From LMUY01 sp964247705 (GTDB lineage: Bacteria > Pseudomonadota > Alphaproteobacteria > Acetobacterales > Acetobacteraceae), in the NCBI GenBank assembly GCA_964247705.1, contig CAXTVQ010000014.1, forward strand, positions 10,944 through 74,943: a stretch of 64,000 nt of DNA, in the 5' to 3' direction. The position numbers and the translations under genes are program-made. Within the stretch, counting starts at the first letter, position 1, and each line of letters begins with the position of its first letter. The notes below the pieces were generated by a model. The model did not search any database. It was given only the letters and a program-made list of their open reading frames with translations, and had not been told where the DNA came from. This document shows positions 1-7,917 of this stretch, piece after piece.

Positions 1-282
1 CTCCCCCGCGGCGCCGTGGTGGCCAATGCCGGCCGCGGCACGCTGGTGGACGACGCCGCGCTGATCGCCGCCCTGCGCACCGGCCAGGTCGCCGCCGCCG
101 GCCTCGACGTGTATGAGGGCGAGCCCAAGCTGAACCCGGCGTATTTCGACCTGGAGAACGTGGTGTTGCTGCCCCATCTCGGCAGCGCCACCTCCGTCAC
201 GCGTGACGCGATGGGCGCCATGGTGCTGAACGGCATCGACGCGGTGCTCGCCGGGCGCGAGCCGCCCAACCTGGTCCGGTGA
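1..282 (+). CDS. D-2-hydroxyacid dehydrogenase, C-terminal 93 residues (5' truncated by window edge)
   Basis: The window opens inside this gene, in frame from base 1. It is the C-terminal part of an NAD(P)-dependent D-isomer 2-hydroxyacid dehydrogenase of the glyoxylate/hydroxypyruvate reductase type. Visible are the end of the Rossmann domain (NAGRGTLVDD, then AGLDVYEGEP, which carries the catalytic Glu) and LPHLGSAT, which carries the catalytic His. The protein ends normally at TGA. It would reduce glyoxylate or hydroxypyruvate in the cytosol. The exact substrate cannot be told from this fragment, because phosphoglycerate or formate dehydrogenase relatives share these motifs. It lies about 80 bp upstream of the CoA-transferase pair. 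Confidence 0.9.
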   Translation, partial: LPRGAVVANAGRGTLVDDAALIAALRTGQVAAAGLDVYEGEPKLNPAYFDLENVVLLPHLGSATSVTRDAMGAMVLNGIDAVLAGREPPNLVR

Positions 283-364
283 GCGGCCGGCTGGCGCGCT
301 GACGATTGCCCTCGAGCGGCCACCGGAGCATGGTTGCCGCTCGCTGGGAGGCTCACGCACAACA

Positions 365-1045
365 ATGATCGACAAGCGCGTGGCAAGCGTCGCCGAGGCG
401 CTGGACGGCGTGGCGGACGGCTCGACCGTTCTGGTCGGCGGCTTCGGCGCCGTGGGCCAGCCCAACCAACTCATAGACGGCCTGATCGAGCAGGGCGCGC
501 GGGACCTCGTGATCGTCGCCAACAATTCCGGCGTGGCGGAGTTCGGCCTGGCCAAGCTCATGAAGCTGGGCCGGGTGCGCAAGATCATCTGTTCCTACCC
601 GCGCTCCGCCGGCTCCGTGGTGTTCGAGGAACTCTACCGAGCGGGCCGGATCGAACTCGAGTTGGTGCCGCAGGGCACGCTGGCCGAACGAATGCGCGCC
701 GCCGGCGCCGGGATCCCCGCATTCTACACGCCGACCGCTTACGGCACGAAGCTGGCGGCGGGCAAGCCGACGGCCGAGATCGGCGGGCGCAACTGCGTGC
801 TGGAATACGCGCTGCCGGGGGACCTCGCCTTGATCGAGGCCTGGGAGGGCGATCGCTGGGGCAACCTCACCTACAAGGACAGCGGCCGCAACTTCAATCC
901 GGTGATGGCCACCGCCGCCACGCTCACGGTAGCGCAGGTGCAGCGCGTGGTGGAACTCGGCACGCTGCCCCCGGAAGCCGTGGTGACGCCGGGCGTCTAC
1001 GTGAACCGTCTGGTGCAGGTCCCGCATGACGGGCCGCAAGGGTGA
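365..1045 (+). CDS. scoA: 3-oxoacid CoA-transferase subunit A
   Basis: Alpha subunit (226 aa) of a class I CoA-transferase that moves CoA from succinyl-CoA to a 3-oxoacid such as acetoacetate or 3-oxoadipate. The glycine-rich N-terminal segment GGFGAVGQPNQLIDGL and the block GTLAERMRAAGAGIPAFYTP are characteristic. The length is normal for the separate A subunit. The next gene is the matching B subunit, whose ribosome site overlaps this stop codon, so the two are translated together. Acetoacetate versus 3-oxoadipate (PcaI) specificity cannot be settled by eye. No aromatic-degradation genes lie nearby, which favours the acetoacetate/ketone-body role. Confidence 0.92.
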   Translation: MIDKRVASVAEALDGVADGSTVLVGGFGAVGQPNQLIDGLIEQGARDLVIVANNSGVAEFGLAKLMKLGRVRKIICSYPRSAGSVVFEELYRAGRIELELVPQGTLAERMRAAGAGIPAFYTPTAYGTKLAAGKPTAEIGGRNCVLEYALPGDLALIEAWEGDRWGNLTYKDSGRNFNPVMATAATLTVAQVQRVVELGTLPPEAVVTPGVYVNRLVQVPHDGPQG

Positions 1046-1055
1046 GGAGACGACC

Positions 1056-1700
1056 ATGATCCAAGCACGTGACCGCGTGGCGATGGCTGCCCGCGTGGCG
1101 ACCGACATCCCCGAGGGCTGGTGGGTGAACCTCGGCATCGGCATCCCGGTGCTGGTGGCCGACCACGTGCCGCTGGAGCGCGAGGTCGTGTTCCACTCGG
1201 AAAACGGCGTGCTCGGCATGGGCCCGGCGCCGCATCCGGACCACGTCAACCCGTGGCTGATCAACGCCGGCAAAACGCATGTCACGCTGCGTCCGGGCGG
1301 CAGCTACGTGCACCATGCCGACAGCTTCGCCTTGATCCGGGGCGGGCATCTGGATCTGTGCGTGCTGGGCGCGTTCGAGGTGGCGGCCAACGGCGACATC
1401 GCGAACTGGTCCCGCTCGGACAACGATTTCGCGCCGGCGGTGGGCGGTGCGATGGACCTCGCGGTCGGCGCCAAACGGCTCTGGGCGGTGATGGAGCACA
1501 CCACGAAATCGGGCGAACCACGGCTGGTGGAGCGGTGTACCTACCCCTTGACCGCAGTCGCGGCCGTCAGCCGGGTGTATACCAACCTGGCCGTGCTGGA
1601 CGTCACTGAACGCGGGTTCGTGGTCGTGGACATCGTGCCAGGCCTCGACCTGGCCGGATTGCAGGAGCGGACGGGGGCGACCCTACACCTGCCGGGATAG
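1056..1700 (+). CDS. scoB: 3-oxoacid CoA-transferase subunit B
   Basis: Beta subunit (214 aa) of the same CoA-transferase. It carries the catalytic glutamate in SENGVLGMGP (about residue 49), which forms the glutamyl-CoA intermediate, and the G-rich segment NLGIGIPVLV. I chose the ATG at 1056 because GAGGAG lies 7 bases upstream, directly over the stop of subunit A. An ATG at 1026 would add ten non-conserved residues inside subunit A. The A and B genes form a two-gene operon. It is normal in length and intact. Confidence 0.93.
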   Translation: MIQARDRVAMAARVATDIPEGWWVNLGIGIPVLVADHVPLEREVVFHSENGVLGMGPAPHPDHVNPWLINAGKTHVTLRPGGSYVHHADSFALIRGGHLDLCVLGAFEVAANGDIANWSRSDNDFAPAVGGAMDLAVGAKRLWAVMEHTTKSGEPRLVERCTYPLTAVAAVSRVYTNLAVLDVTERGFVVVDIVPGLDLAGLQERTGATLHLPG

Positions 1701-1722
1701 GGCCGCATGCACTCTGACCGGC

Positions 1723-2088
1723 TTACTTCCCGAGGTTCGGCGTCTCGCCCGACGTATCGGCCGGCGACATCGTCCGGTCCCGCTGGCTGCCCTGGTCGCC
1801 GCCCTCGGACAAGGTTCCCGTCGGCGTATCGCTGAACGGCGTGCTGTTCGTAGGCCCTGCACTGAGCGTGTGGCTGCCCGGCTCCGCCACCCGGTCCACC
1901 GCCGGCACACCCGGCGGCAACTCGCTCGGCATCGGCGCCGGCGTGAGGAGGTGACCGTTGACGCTATCCTCCGGGAGGGCCGCGACCGGGAACAGCGACG
2001 CTTGTGACGACGCCGTTCCCGGCGTTGCCGCCAGAGCGAGTGGAACAGCGAGCAATCCCACGGCGAGAGCAATCAAGCGCGAATGCAT
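1723..2088 (-). CDS. Small exported protein of unknown function
   Basis: A 121-residue protein with a clear signal peptide (MHSRLIALAVGLLAVPLALA, cleavage expected after the Ala-rich end). The mature region is rich in Pro, Ser, Thr and Gly with no Cys and no recognisable domain. Such a composition suggests a flexible periplasmic or surface protein. It is convergent with scoB and divergent from the transglutaminase genes. Only the signal peptide supports the reading frame, and an overlapping plus-strand frame exists but has no protein-like features. Function unknown. Confidence 0.6.
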   Translation of the reverse strand: MHSRLIALAVGLLAVPLALAATPGTASSQASLFPVAALPEDSVNGHLLTPAPMPSELPPGVPAVDRVAEPGSHTLSAGPTNSTPFSDTPTGTLSEGGDQGSQRDRTMSPADTSGETPNLGK

Positions 2089-2327
2089 GGTCGGAACCCC
2101 TTTTGCAAACCAATGATGGTTTACCCACGAGGGTTGCGCCGGTCGGGATGCCGTTTCAGTGAACGTCGCTGCATTGCAACAGGGTTGCGTCGCGAACCCG
2201 ACGCCGTAGGCTGGCGTAAGATGTGCATGTCATCGAGTCAGGTGACAAGCACGCGTCGTCAGCCAACCGTCCGCAAGCCCGGGCGGCGTCCTCAACTTCA
2301 GCGCGGCAACAGGCCGCATGGTGTTTC

Positions 2328-3251
2328 TTGCCCCTGCTGACCGTCCGCCACGTGACGACCTACCGCTACCGCCATCCCGTTGCGTTTGGCGAACACCGCA
2401 TGATGTTCCGCCCGCGCGACAGCCACGATCAGCGCCTGATCGAACATAAGCTCGTCATCACGCCCGACCCCGCCAGCGTGCGCTGGGTGCAGGACGTGTT
2501 CGGCAACTCCATCACCCTCGCGCGGTTCGCCACGCGGTCGGAGACGTTGCGGTTCGAGAGCACGCTGCATATCGACCATAACGAGCCGACCGAACTCTCC
2601 ACCCTCATCGCCGACCACGCCCGCGGCTTCCCATTCGGCTACGACGCCGACGAGATGCCGGATCTGTTGCGCTCGATCGAGCGGCAGATGCCCGATCCGG
2701 GGCACGTGATCGATCGTTGGGCGCACGGCTTCCTGTCGGAGAGCGGCCCGACCCGCACGATCGACATGCTGGCTGGCATGACCAAGGCGATCCGCCACCG
2801 CTTCACCTACCGTGCGCGCCACACGCCCGGCATCCAGGACCCGCGCACCACCATGAAGCTCGAGACCGGCACCTGCCGTGATTTCGCGCTGCTGATGATG
2901 GAGGCGGTGCGCGCGCTGGGCCTGGCCGCCCGCTTCGTCACCGGCTACCTGCACGTGCCCGCCCGCGTCCACCCGGGCGAGGCGGAGAAGCAGGGTGGCG
3001 GCAACACCCACGCCTGGCTGCAGGTCTACCTGCCCGGCGCCGGCTGGGTGGACTTCGACCCGACCAACGGCATCGTCGGCAGCCGTGGCCTGATCCGCGT
3101 CGCCGTAGTGCGGGACCCGGCCATGGCCATCCCGCTCTCCGGCAGTTGGACCGGCGCCTCCGCCGACTGCCTGGGCATGGACGTGTCGGTCCACGTGACG
3201 CAAACGGTCCCCGAGCTGCAATCCACGCCCAACCTGCTATCGACGAACTGA
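2328..3251 (+). CDS. Transglutaminase-like cysteine protease-fold protein (first of tandem pair)
   Basis: About 307 residues. The N-terminal beta-rich domain begins LTVRHVTTYRYRHPVAFGEH, the usual start of this bacterial transglutaminase-like family. The core domain carries a complete catalytic triad: Cys in GTCRDFA (about residue 183), His in NTHAW (228) and Asp in DFDPTN (244). Proteins of this family are predicted cytosolic peptidases or amidases, often in pairs, and their substrate is unknown. The family start points to TTG at 2328. A GTG at 2223 in the same frame would add 35 non-conserved residues. A second paralogue follows after 12 bp, so they form an operon. Confidence 0.88.
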   Translation: MPLLTVRHVTTYRYRHPVAFGEHRMMFRPRDSHDQRLIEHKLVITPDPASVRWVQDVFGNSITLARFATRSETLRFESTLHIDHNEPTELSTLIADHARGFPFGYDADEMPDLLRSIERQMPDPGHVIDRWAHGFLSESGPTRTIDMLAGMTKAIRHRFTYRARHTPGIQDPRTTMKLETGTCRDFALLMMEAVRALGLAARFVTGYLHVPARVHPGEAEKQGGGNTHAWLQVYLPGAGWVDFDPTNGIVGSRGLIRVAVVRDPAMAIPLSGSWTGASADCLGMDVSVHVTQTVPELQSTPNLLSTN

Positions 3252-3263
3252 GGATCACCACCG

Positions 3264-4085
3264 ATGCGCATCCGCTGTGGCTTTCGTATCGCCCATGAAT
3301 GCTCGCAACCCGTGCCGATGCTGCTGGCGCTCAGCCTGCATCCGTCGCGCGAGCAGGACCTGCTGACCCGGCCCAAGCTGCGCACCGTCCCGGACCTCGA
3401 CCAGCAATCCTACCGCGACGATTTCGGCAATATCTGCCACCGCATCGTGTGCCCCGTCGGCCGCACCGAGCTGATCGACGAGTTCGACATCACCGATAGC
3501 GGCCTGCCGGACGCCATCGTGCCCGAGGCGACCCAATTTCCCGTGCAGGACCTGCCCAACGGGGCGCTCGTCTACCTGCTCGGCAGCCGCTACTGCGAGA
3601 CGGACAAGCTGTCCAACATCGCCTGGTCGCTGTTCGGCGGCGTGGAGCCGGGTTGGGCCCGGGTGCGCGCGATCTGCGACTTCGTGCACGAGCGCATCAC
3701 CTTCGGCTACGAGCACGCCCGCCCGGACAAGACCGCCTGGGACGGCTACAACGAGCGCCAGGGCGTCTGCCGCGACTTCGCGCACCTTGCCGTGGCCCTC
3801 TGCCGCTGCATGAACATCCCGGCGCGCTACTGCACCGGCTATCTCGGCGATATCGGCGTGCCGGTCTCCGACTCCCCGATGGATTTCTCCGCCTGGTTCG
3901 ACGTCTATCTCAACGGGCCCGATGGCGGCCGCTGGTACACCTGCGACGCCCGGCACAACAAGCCGCGGATCGGCCGCATCCTGATGGCGCGCGGGCGCGA
4001 CGCGACGGACGTGGCGCTGGTCACCAGCTTCGGCCCGGCCTGGCTCAGCCTGTTCGAGGTGACGACCTACGAGGTAACGGAGTAG
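3264..4085 (+). CDS. Transglutaminase-like protein lacking the catalytic His (second of pair)
   Basis: A 273-residue transglutaminase-fold protein downstream of the first one. The catalytic Cys is kept in GVCRDFAH (C169) and the Asp in YTCDARHN (D228). The position equivalent to His in the HAW motif is Ser in MDFSAWFDVY (S209). From memory, a subfamily with Ala or Ser at this place is widespread in alphaproteobacteria, so this is a family trait rather than a mutation. The protein may be a non-catalytic partner of its neighbour or may use another base. The conserved tail KPRIGRILMARGRDATDVA identifies the subfamily. Confidence 0.87.
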   Translation: MRIRCGFRIAHECSQPVPMLLALSLHPSREQDLLTRPKLRTVPDLDQQSYRDDFGNICHRIVCPVGRTELIDEFDITDSGLPDAIVPEATQFPVQDLPNGALVYLLGSRYCETDKLSNIAWSLFGGVEPGWARVRAICDFVHERITFGYEHARPDKTAWDGYNERQGVCRDFAHLAVALCRCMNIPARYCTGYLGDIGVPVSDSPMDFSAWFDVYLNGPDGGRWYTCDARHNKPRIGRILMARGRDATDVALVTSFGPAWLSLFEVTTYEVTE

Positions 4086-4115
4086 GGTTGGGGCACCACA
4101 CCCGGAGACGCACGC

Positions 4116-4463
4116 GTGATCCGTTCCCTGCTCTCAACCGCATCCCTCGCCGCAATCGTTGCCTTGGCCGCCCCAGCCCACGCGAAAGAGGGCGATTTCG
4201 CCAGCGGCCAGATGCTCGCCCATGCCTGCGGCAGTACCGCCGCCGGCGAGAAAAGCCTCTGTGACGGCTACATCGCCGGCGCGTTCGACTCCGCCGCCAG
4301 CGAGATGAAGGGCGCAAGCTGCCTGCCGCCCAACACCAAGCTCGCCGCTCTGCGCGAGGCCGTCGCGCACTACGCCCCAGGACACGTGGACGACACCAAA
4401 GGCTCGGGCGTCGCGCTCCTTTCCGCCACCGTCAAGGCGACTTATCCTTGCCCCGCCAAGTAG
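4116..4463 (+). CDS. Periplasmic Rap1a/Tai-family protein
   Basis: A 115-residue secreted protein with a signal peptide ending near APAHA (residue 23). The mature part has four cysteines (C38, C49, C69, C112) and the pattern LCDGYIAGAFD with a CLPP segment. This matches the small helical fold of Rap1a/Tai proteins, first known as immunity proteins to type VI amidase effectors but common as orphan periplasmic proteins. There is no effector gene beside it, so an immunity role is not supported here. It starts 30 bp after the transglutaminase pair and may be co-transcribed with it. Confidence 0.72.
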   Translation: MIRSLLSTASLAAIVALAAPAHAKEGDFASGQMLAHACGSTAAGEKSLCDGYIAGAFDSAASEMKGASCLPPNTKLAALREAVAHYAPGHVDDTKGSGVALLSATVKATYPCPAK

Positions 4464-4606
4464 TGGGACGCGTTGGCCACACTGCCGCACGACGTTGTTG
4501 CTGCCGCCTTGGCGCATGTGACGAAACCATGCTAAGCGCCCGCCTTGCCTCGTTTTGAGGTGCCCCGCCCCCCATGCGGCATCTGGCCGGCAAGAATGGA
4601 AGAGAC

Positions 4607-4846
4607 ATGAGCGAGATCGCCGACAAGGTTAAGAAGATCGTTGTGGAGCACCTGGGCGTCGAGGAGAGCAAGGTGACCCCGGAGGCCTCGTTCATCGACG
4701 ACCTGGGCGCCGACAGCCTCGATACGGTCGAGCTGGTCATGGCATTCGAGGAGGCGTTCGGCGTCGAGATCCCCGAGGACGCGGCGGAAAAGATCGGCAC
4801 CGTGAAGGACGCCATCGACTACATCGAGAAGCAGAAGGCAGCCTGA
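4607..4846 (+). CDS. acpP: Acyl carrier protein
   Basis: A 79-residue acidic four-helix carrier of fatty-acyl chains. The phosphopantetheine attachment serine is in GADSLDTVEL (S37). I chose ATG 4607 because GGAAGAG lies just upstream and MSEIADKVKK is the family start. An upstream in-frame ATG at 4574 would add eleven unrelated residues. It is directly followed by fabF and mltG, the standard alphaproteobacterial order. The 143 bp gap upstream is long enough for its own promoter, but I could not pick out convincing -35/-10 boxes. Confidence 0.97.
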   Translation: MSEIADKVKKIVVEHLGVEESKVTPEASFIDDLGADSLDTVELVMAFEEAFGVEIPEDAAEKIGTVKDAIDYIEKQKAA

Positions 4847-4883
4847 GCACGCCCGAGATAGAGGCCGGCCGGGGAGGAAGCGC

Positions 4884-6146
4884 ATGCGCCGCGTAGTTGT
4901 GACCGGGATGGGCATCGCTTGTCCGCTGGGCGTTGGCGTTCCGCACGTCTGGAAACGGCTGATCGAGGGCCATTCCGGCATCACGGCGATCCAGTCGTTC
5001 GACACGGCGGAGATGTCGGCCAAGATCGCCGGCCAGGTGCCTCCCGGCATACGCGCCGAGGGCGGCCTGGACGTGGGCGAGTTCGTCCCGGTCAAGGACC
5101 AGAAGAAGATGGACCGCTTCATCCATCTTGCCATGGTCGCCGCCACCGAGGCGGTCGAGGACTCGGGGTGGGCGCCGGAGGCCGAGGAGGATCGCTGCGC
5201 CACCGGCGTAATGATCGGGTCCGGCATCGGCGGCCTGCATACGATCTACGAAGCGTCGATCCTGGTCAGCCAGGGCAAGGCGCGGCGGCTGTCGCCGTTC
5301 TTCATCCCGGCCTCGCTGATCAACCTGGCTTCGGGCCATGTCTCGATCAAATACGGCTTCAAGGGCCCGAACCACTCGGTGGTGACGGCCTGCGCCACCG
5401 GGGTCCATGCTGTCGGCGACGCGGCGCGGCTGATCATGCTGGGTGACGCGGACGTCATGGTGGCCGGCGGCGCCGAAGGGGCGGTCAATCCCCTGGGCAT
5501 CGCCGGCTTCTGCGCCTCCCGTGCGCTCTCCACCGGGTTCAACGACCGCCCGCAGCAGGCCAGCCGCCCGTGGGACCGCGACCGCGACGGGTTCGTAATG
5601 GGCGAGGGCGCCGGCGTGCTGGTGCTCGAGGAACTGGAGCACGCCAAGGCCCGTGGCGCCAAGATCTACGCCGAGGTAGCCGGCTACGGCATGTCCGGCG
5701 ACGCGCACCACATCACCGCCCCCGCCGAAGGGCATGAGGGTGCGTTCCGGGCGATGAAGGCAGCGCTCAAGAACGGCGGCCTGCAACCCGGCGACATCCA
5801 GTACGTGAACGCGCACGGCACCTCCACGCCGCTGGGCGACGACCTCGAGCTGGAAGCGGCCGAACGGTTGTTCGCCGACGATGCCGGCAAGGTCGCGATG
5901 TCCTCCACCAAGTCCGCCACCGGCCACCTCCTCGGCGCGGCGGGGGCGATCGAGTCGATCTTCTCCATCCTCGCCATCCGCGACGGCGTGGTGCCCCCTA
6001 CGCTCAACTTGGAAAACCCAAGCCGGGTCAGCGCGATCGACCGGGTGGCCAAGGAAGCGCAGGAGCGCCGGGTGGACGTGGCGCTGTCCAACAGCTTCGG
6101 TTTCGGCGGCACCAACGCGAGTATCCTGTTCCGCCGCGCCGCCTGA
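4884..6146 (+). CDS. fabF: 3-oxoacyl-[acyl-carrier-protein] synthase II
   Basis: KAS II (420 aa), the elongating condensing enzyme of type II fatty-acid synthesis. It joins malonyl-ACP to an acyl chain. The Cys-His-His triad is visible: C170 in VVTACATG, H311 in NAHGTSTPLGD and H348 in KSATGHLLGAAG, with K343 just before it. The C-terminal GFGGTNAS loop is intact. It begins 37 bp after acpP with GGGGAGGAAG upstream of the ATG, so it belongs to the same operon. Length and motifs are normal. Confidence 0.97.
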   Translation: MRRVVVTGMGIACPLGVGVPHVWKRLIEGHSGITAIQSFDTAEMSAKIAGQVPPGIRAEGGLDVGEFVPVKDQKKMDRFIHLAMVAATEAVEDSGWAPEAEEDRCATGVMIGSGIGGLHTIYEASILVSQGKARRLSPFFIPASLINLASGHVSIKYGFKGPNHSVVTACATGVHAVGDAARLIMLGDADVMVAGGAEGAVNPLGIAGFCASRALSTGFNDRPQQASRPWDRDRDGFVMGEGAGVLVLEELEHAKARGAKIYAEVAGYGMSGDAHHITAPAEGHEGAFRAMKAALKNGGLQPGDIQYVNAHGTSTPLGDDLELEAAERLFADDAGKVAMSSTKSATGHLLGAAGAIESIFSILAIRDGVVPPTLNLENPSRVSAIDRVAKEAQERRVDVALSNSFGFGGTNASILFRRAA

Positions 6147-6164
6147 CCTGGATAGGCTGCCGGG

Positions 6165-7151
6165 ATGCGGTGGCTGGTCGGCGTCGTATTGGTTTTGGTG
6201 CTGCTGACGGGTGCGGCCGGCGGCTGGCTTTACCTGCAACTCGACAGACCCGGCCCGTTGCCGGAAGCAGCCGCCATCGTCGTGCCCCGTGGCGCCGAGG
6301 CGGAGATCGCGCAGGACCTGGCCCGCTCCGGCGTCATCACCGAGCCGTTGGTGTTCCGGGCGCTGGCGCTCGCCACCTTCCGCCGCGGGCCACTGCACGC
6401 CGGCGAACTGCTGTTTCCCGCCCAGGCCAGTCTGCGCGAGGTGCTCACCGTCCTGCGCACCAGCCGCCCCGTGCAGCATCGGTTGACCATCCCCGAAGGC
6501 CGCACGGCCGCCCAGGTCGCCACCATCCTCGACCAGGCCGAGGCGCTCACCGGCGCCACGCCCGTGCCGGAGGAAGGCGCCGTCCTCCCCGAGACCTATA
6601 GCTACGAACGCGGCGCCACTCGCGAGCAGATGCTGGACCGCGCCCGCACCGCCATGGACCGCGCCCTGGACGCAGCGTGGGAGGCGCGCACCCCCGGTTC
6701 GCCGCTCACGAGCAAGGAGGACGCCCTGGTGCTCGCCAGCATCGTGGAGAAGGAGACGGGCAAGGCGTCCGAGCGCCCGCTGATCGCCGCCGTGTTCCTC
6801 AACCGGCTGCGCCAAGGCATGAAGCTGCAATCGGACCCGACGGTGGTGTACGGCGCAAGCGGCGGCCTGGGCTCGCTCGGCCACCCGATCCTGCGCAGCG
6901 AGCTGGACCACGCCGATCCCTACAACACCTATCTCATCCCGGGCCTGCCGGCGGCGCCGATCTGCATGCCAGGCGCCGCCGCGATCCGCGCCGTGACCCA
7001 GCCCGCGGTGTCGGACGCGCTGTTTTTCGTGGCGGACGGCACTGGCGGCCACGTGTTCGCCCGCACCCAGGACGATCACTTGCGCAACGTCGCCCATTGG
7101 CGCGAGATCGAACGCGTCCGCGCCCTCCCGCCCACCCCCGTCCAGCAGTGA
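6165..7151 (+). CDS. mltG: Endolytic peptidoglycan transglycosylase MltG
   Basis: A 328-residue inner-membrane protein with one N-terminal membrane segment (about residues 4-26) and a periplasmic YceG domain. The catalytic glutamate is in LASIVEKETG (E195). The enzyme cuts nascent glycan strands and so sets their length. The conserved LQSDPTVVYG and PGLPAAPICMPG blocks are present. It follows fabF by 18 bp in the usual acpP-fabF-mltG order. Its TGA overlaps the AAGGAG ribosome site of the next gene, indicating translational coupling. Confidence 0.95.
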   Translation: MRWLVGVVLVLVLLTGAAGGWLYLQLDRPGPLPEAAAIVVPRGAEAEIAQDLARSGVITEPLVFRALALATFRRGPLHAGELLFPAQASLREVLTVLRTSRPVQHRLTIPEGRTAAQVATILDQAEALTGATPVPEEGAVLPETYSYERGATREQMLDRARTAMDRALDAAWEARTPGSPLTSKEDALVLASIVEKETGKASERPLIAAVFLNRLRQGMKLQSDPTVVYGASGGLGSLGHPILRSELDHADPYNTYLIPGLPAAPICMPGAAAIRAVTQPAVSDALFFVADGTGGHVFARTQDDHLRNVAHWREIERVRALPPTPVQQ

Positions 7152-7161
7152 AGGAGCCGCC

Positions 7162-7866
7162 GTGACCTGGTCGATCCTTGTCCGTGACCCGTCCACCGGT
7201 GGGCTGGGCGCCGCCGTCGCGTCCAAGTTCTTCGCCGTCGGCGCGGTGTGCATCCATGTCGAGGGCGGGGTCGGCGCGCTGTCCACCCAGGCCCTGATCA
7301 ACCCGCTCTACGCATTCCAGGCCATGCCCCGCCTGCGCGCCGACGCCGACCCGGCGGTCGTCGTGGGGGACTGCACGGGGCCGGACCCGGGCGGTCCGCA
7401 ACGCCAGTTCCACATCCTGGACGCGCGCGGACGCATCGGCCAGCACACGGGGGAGGGCTGCGTCACCTGGGCCGGCCATGTCCGCGGCGAGGATATCTCC
7501 GTCGCCGGCAACATGCTGGCCGGCCCGGCCGTGATCCAGGCGACGATGGGTGCCTACCTCGCCGCAACCGGTTCCATGGCCGAGCGCCTGATGACGGCGC
7601 TGGAGGCCGGCGAGGCGGCGGGCGGCGACAAGCGCGGCCGCCAGTCCGCGGCGCTGAAGGTGTGCACGCGCGACCCGTACCCCGATCTCGACATCCGCGC
7701 CGACGACCATCCGGACCCGTTTGCCGAGTTGCGCCGCCTGCACCGCGTCAGCCTGGAGCGCTACGCCGTGTTCCGCCGCTTCATGCCCGGCGCCGGCAAC
7801 CCCTACGGCACCACCGACCGCGACGTGATCAACGCCGCGATCGAGCGCGAAGGCGTGCCACGTTGA
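7162..7866 (+). CDS. DUF1028 family protein
   Basis: A 234-residue member of the DUF1028 family, an Ntn-hydrolase-like fold of unproven activity. Recognisable are the N-terminal TWSILVRDPSTGGLGAAVAS, the block GVGALSTQALINP, and the glycine-rich AGNMLAGPAVIQAT. The start is GTG 7162 with AAGGAG five bases upstream, which itself overlaps the stop of mltG. The cytosolic family often sits beside peptide transporters or amidohydrolases, consistent with the binding protein gene that follows. The exact reaction is unknown. Its position between mltG and gmk is unusual. Confidence 0.9.
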   Translation: MTWSILVRDPSTGGLGAAVASKFFAVGAVCIHVEGGVGALSTQALINPLYAFQAMPRLRADADPAVVVGDCTGPDPGGPQRQFHILDARGRIGQHTGEGCVTWAGHVRGEDISVAGNMLAGPAVIQATMGAYLAATGSMAERLMTALEAGEAAGGDKRGRQSAALKVCTRDPYPDLDIRADDHPDPFAELRRLHRVSLERYAVFRRFMPGAGNPYGTTDRDVINAAIEREGVPR

Positions 7867-7868
7867 CC

Positions 7869-7917
7869 TCTTGCTTCTCCCTCCTCCGCTTGCGGGAGAG
7901 GGCCGGGGTGAGGGCAG
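7869..7917 (+). repeat. Dispersed hairpin repeat, copy 1 (overlaps start of binding-protein gene)
   Basis: A CTCCCTCCTCCGC / GCGGGAGAGGG inverted repeat followed by CCGGGGTGAGGG. The same layout occurs at about 19293, 38563 and 60844. This copy lies at the head of the solute-binding-protein gene, and the GTG in its GGGGTGAGGG tail is the most likely start codon of that gene. Confidence 0.7.

Noticed and set aside
4464..4606. Possible promoter for acpP (TTGGCG with a weak -10)
   Set aside because: The -10 match is too poor to call.
4737..7301. A very long minus-strand open frame (over 800 codons) opposite acpP, fabF and mltG
   Set aside because: It is antisense to clear family genes, has no recognisable domain, and its His/Arg/Gly-rich composition is that of a GC-rich shadow frame.
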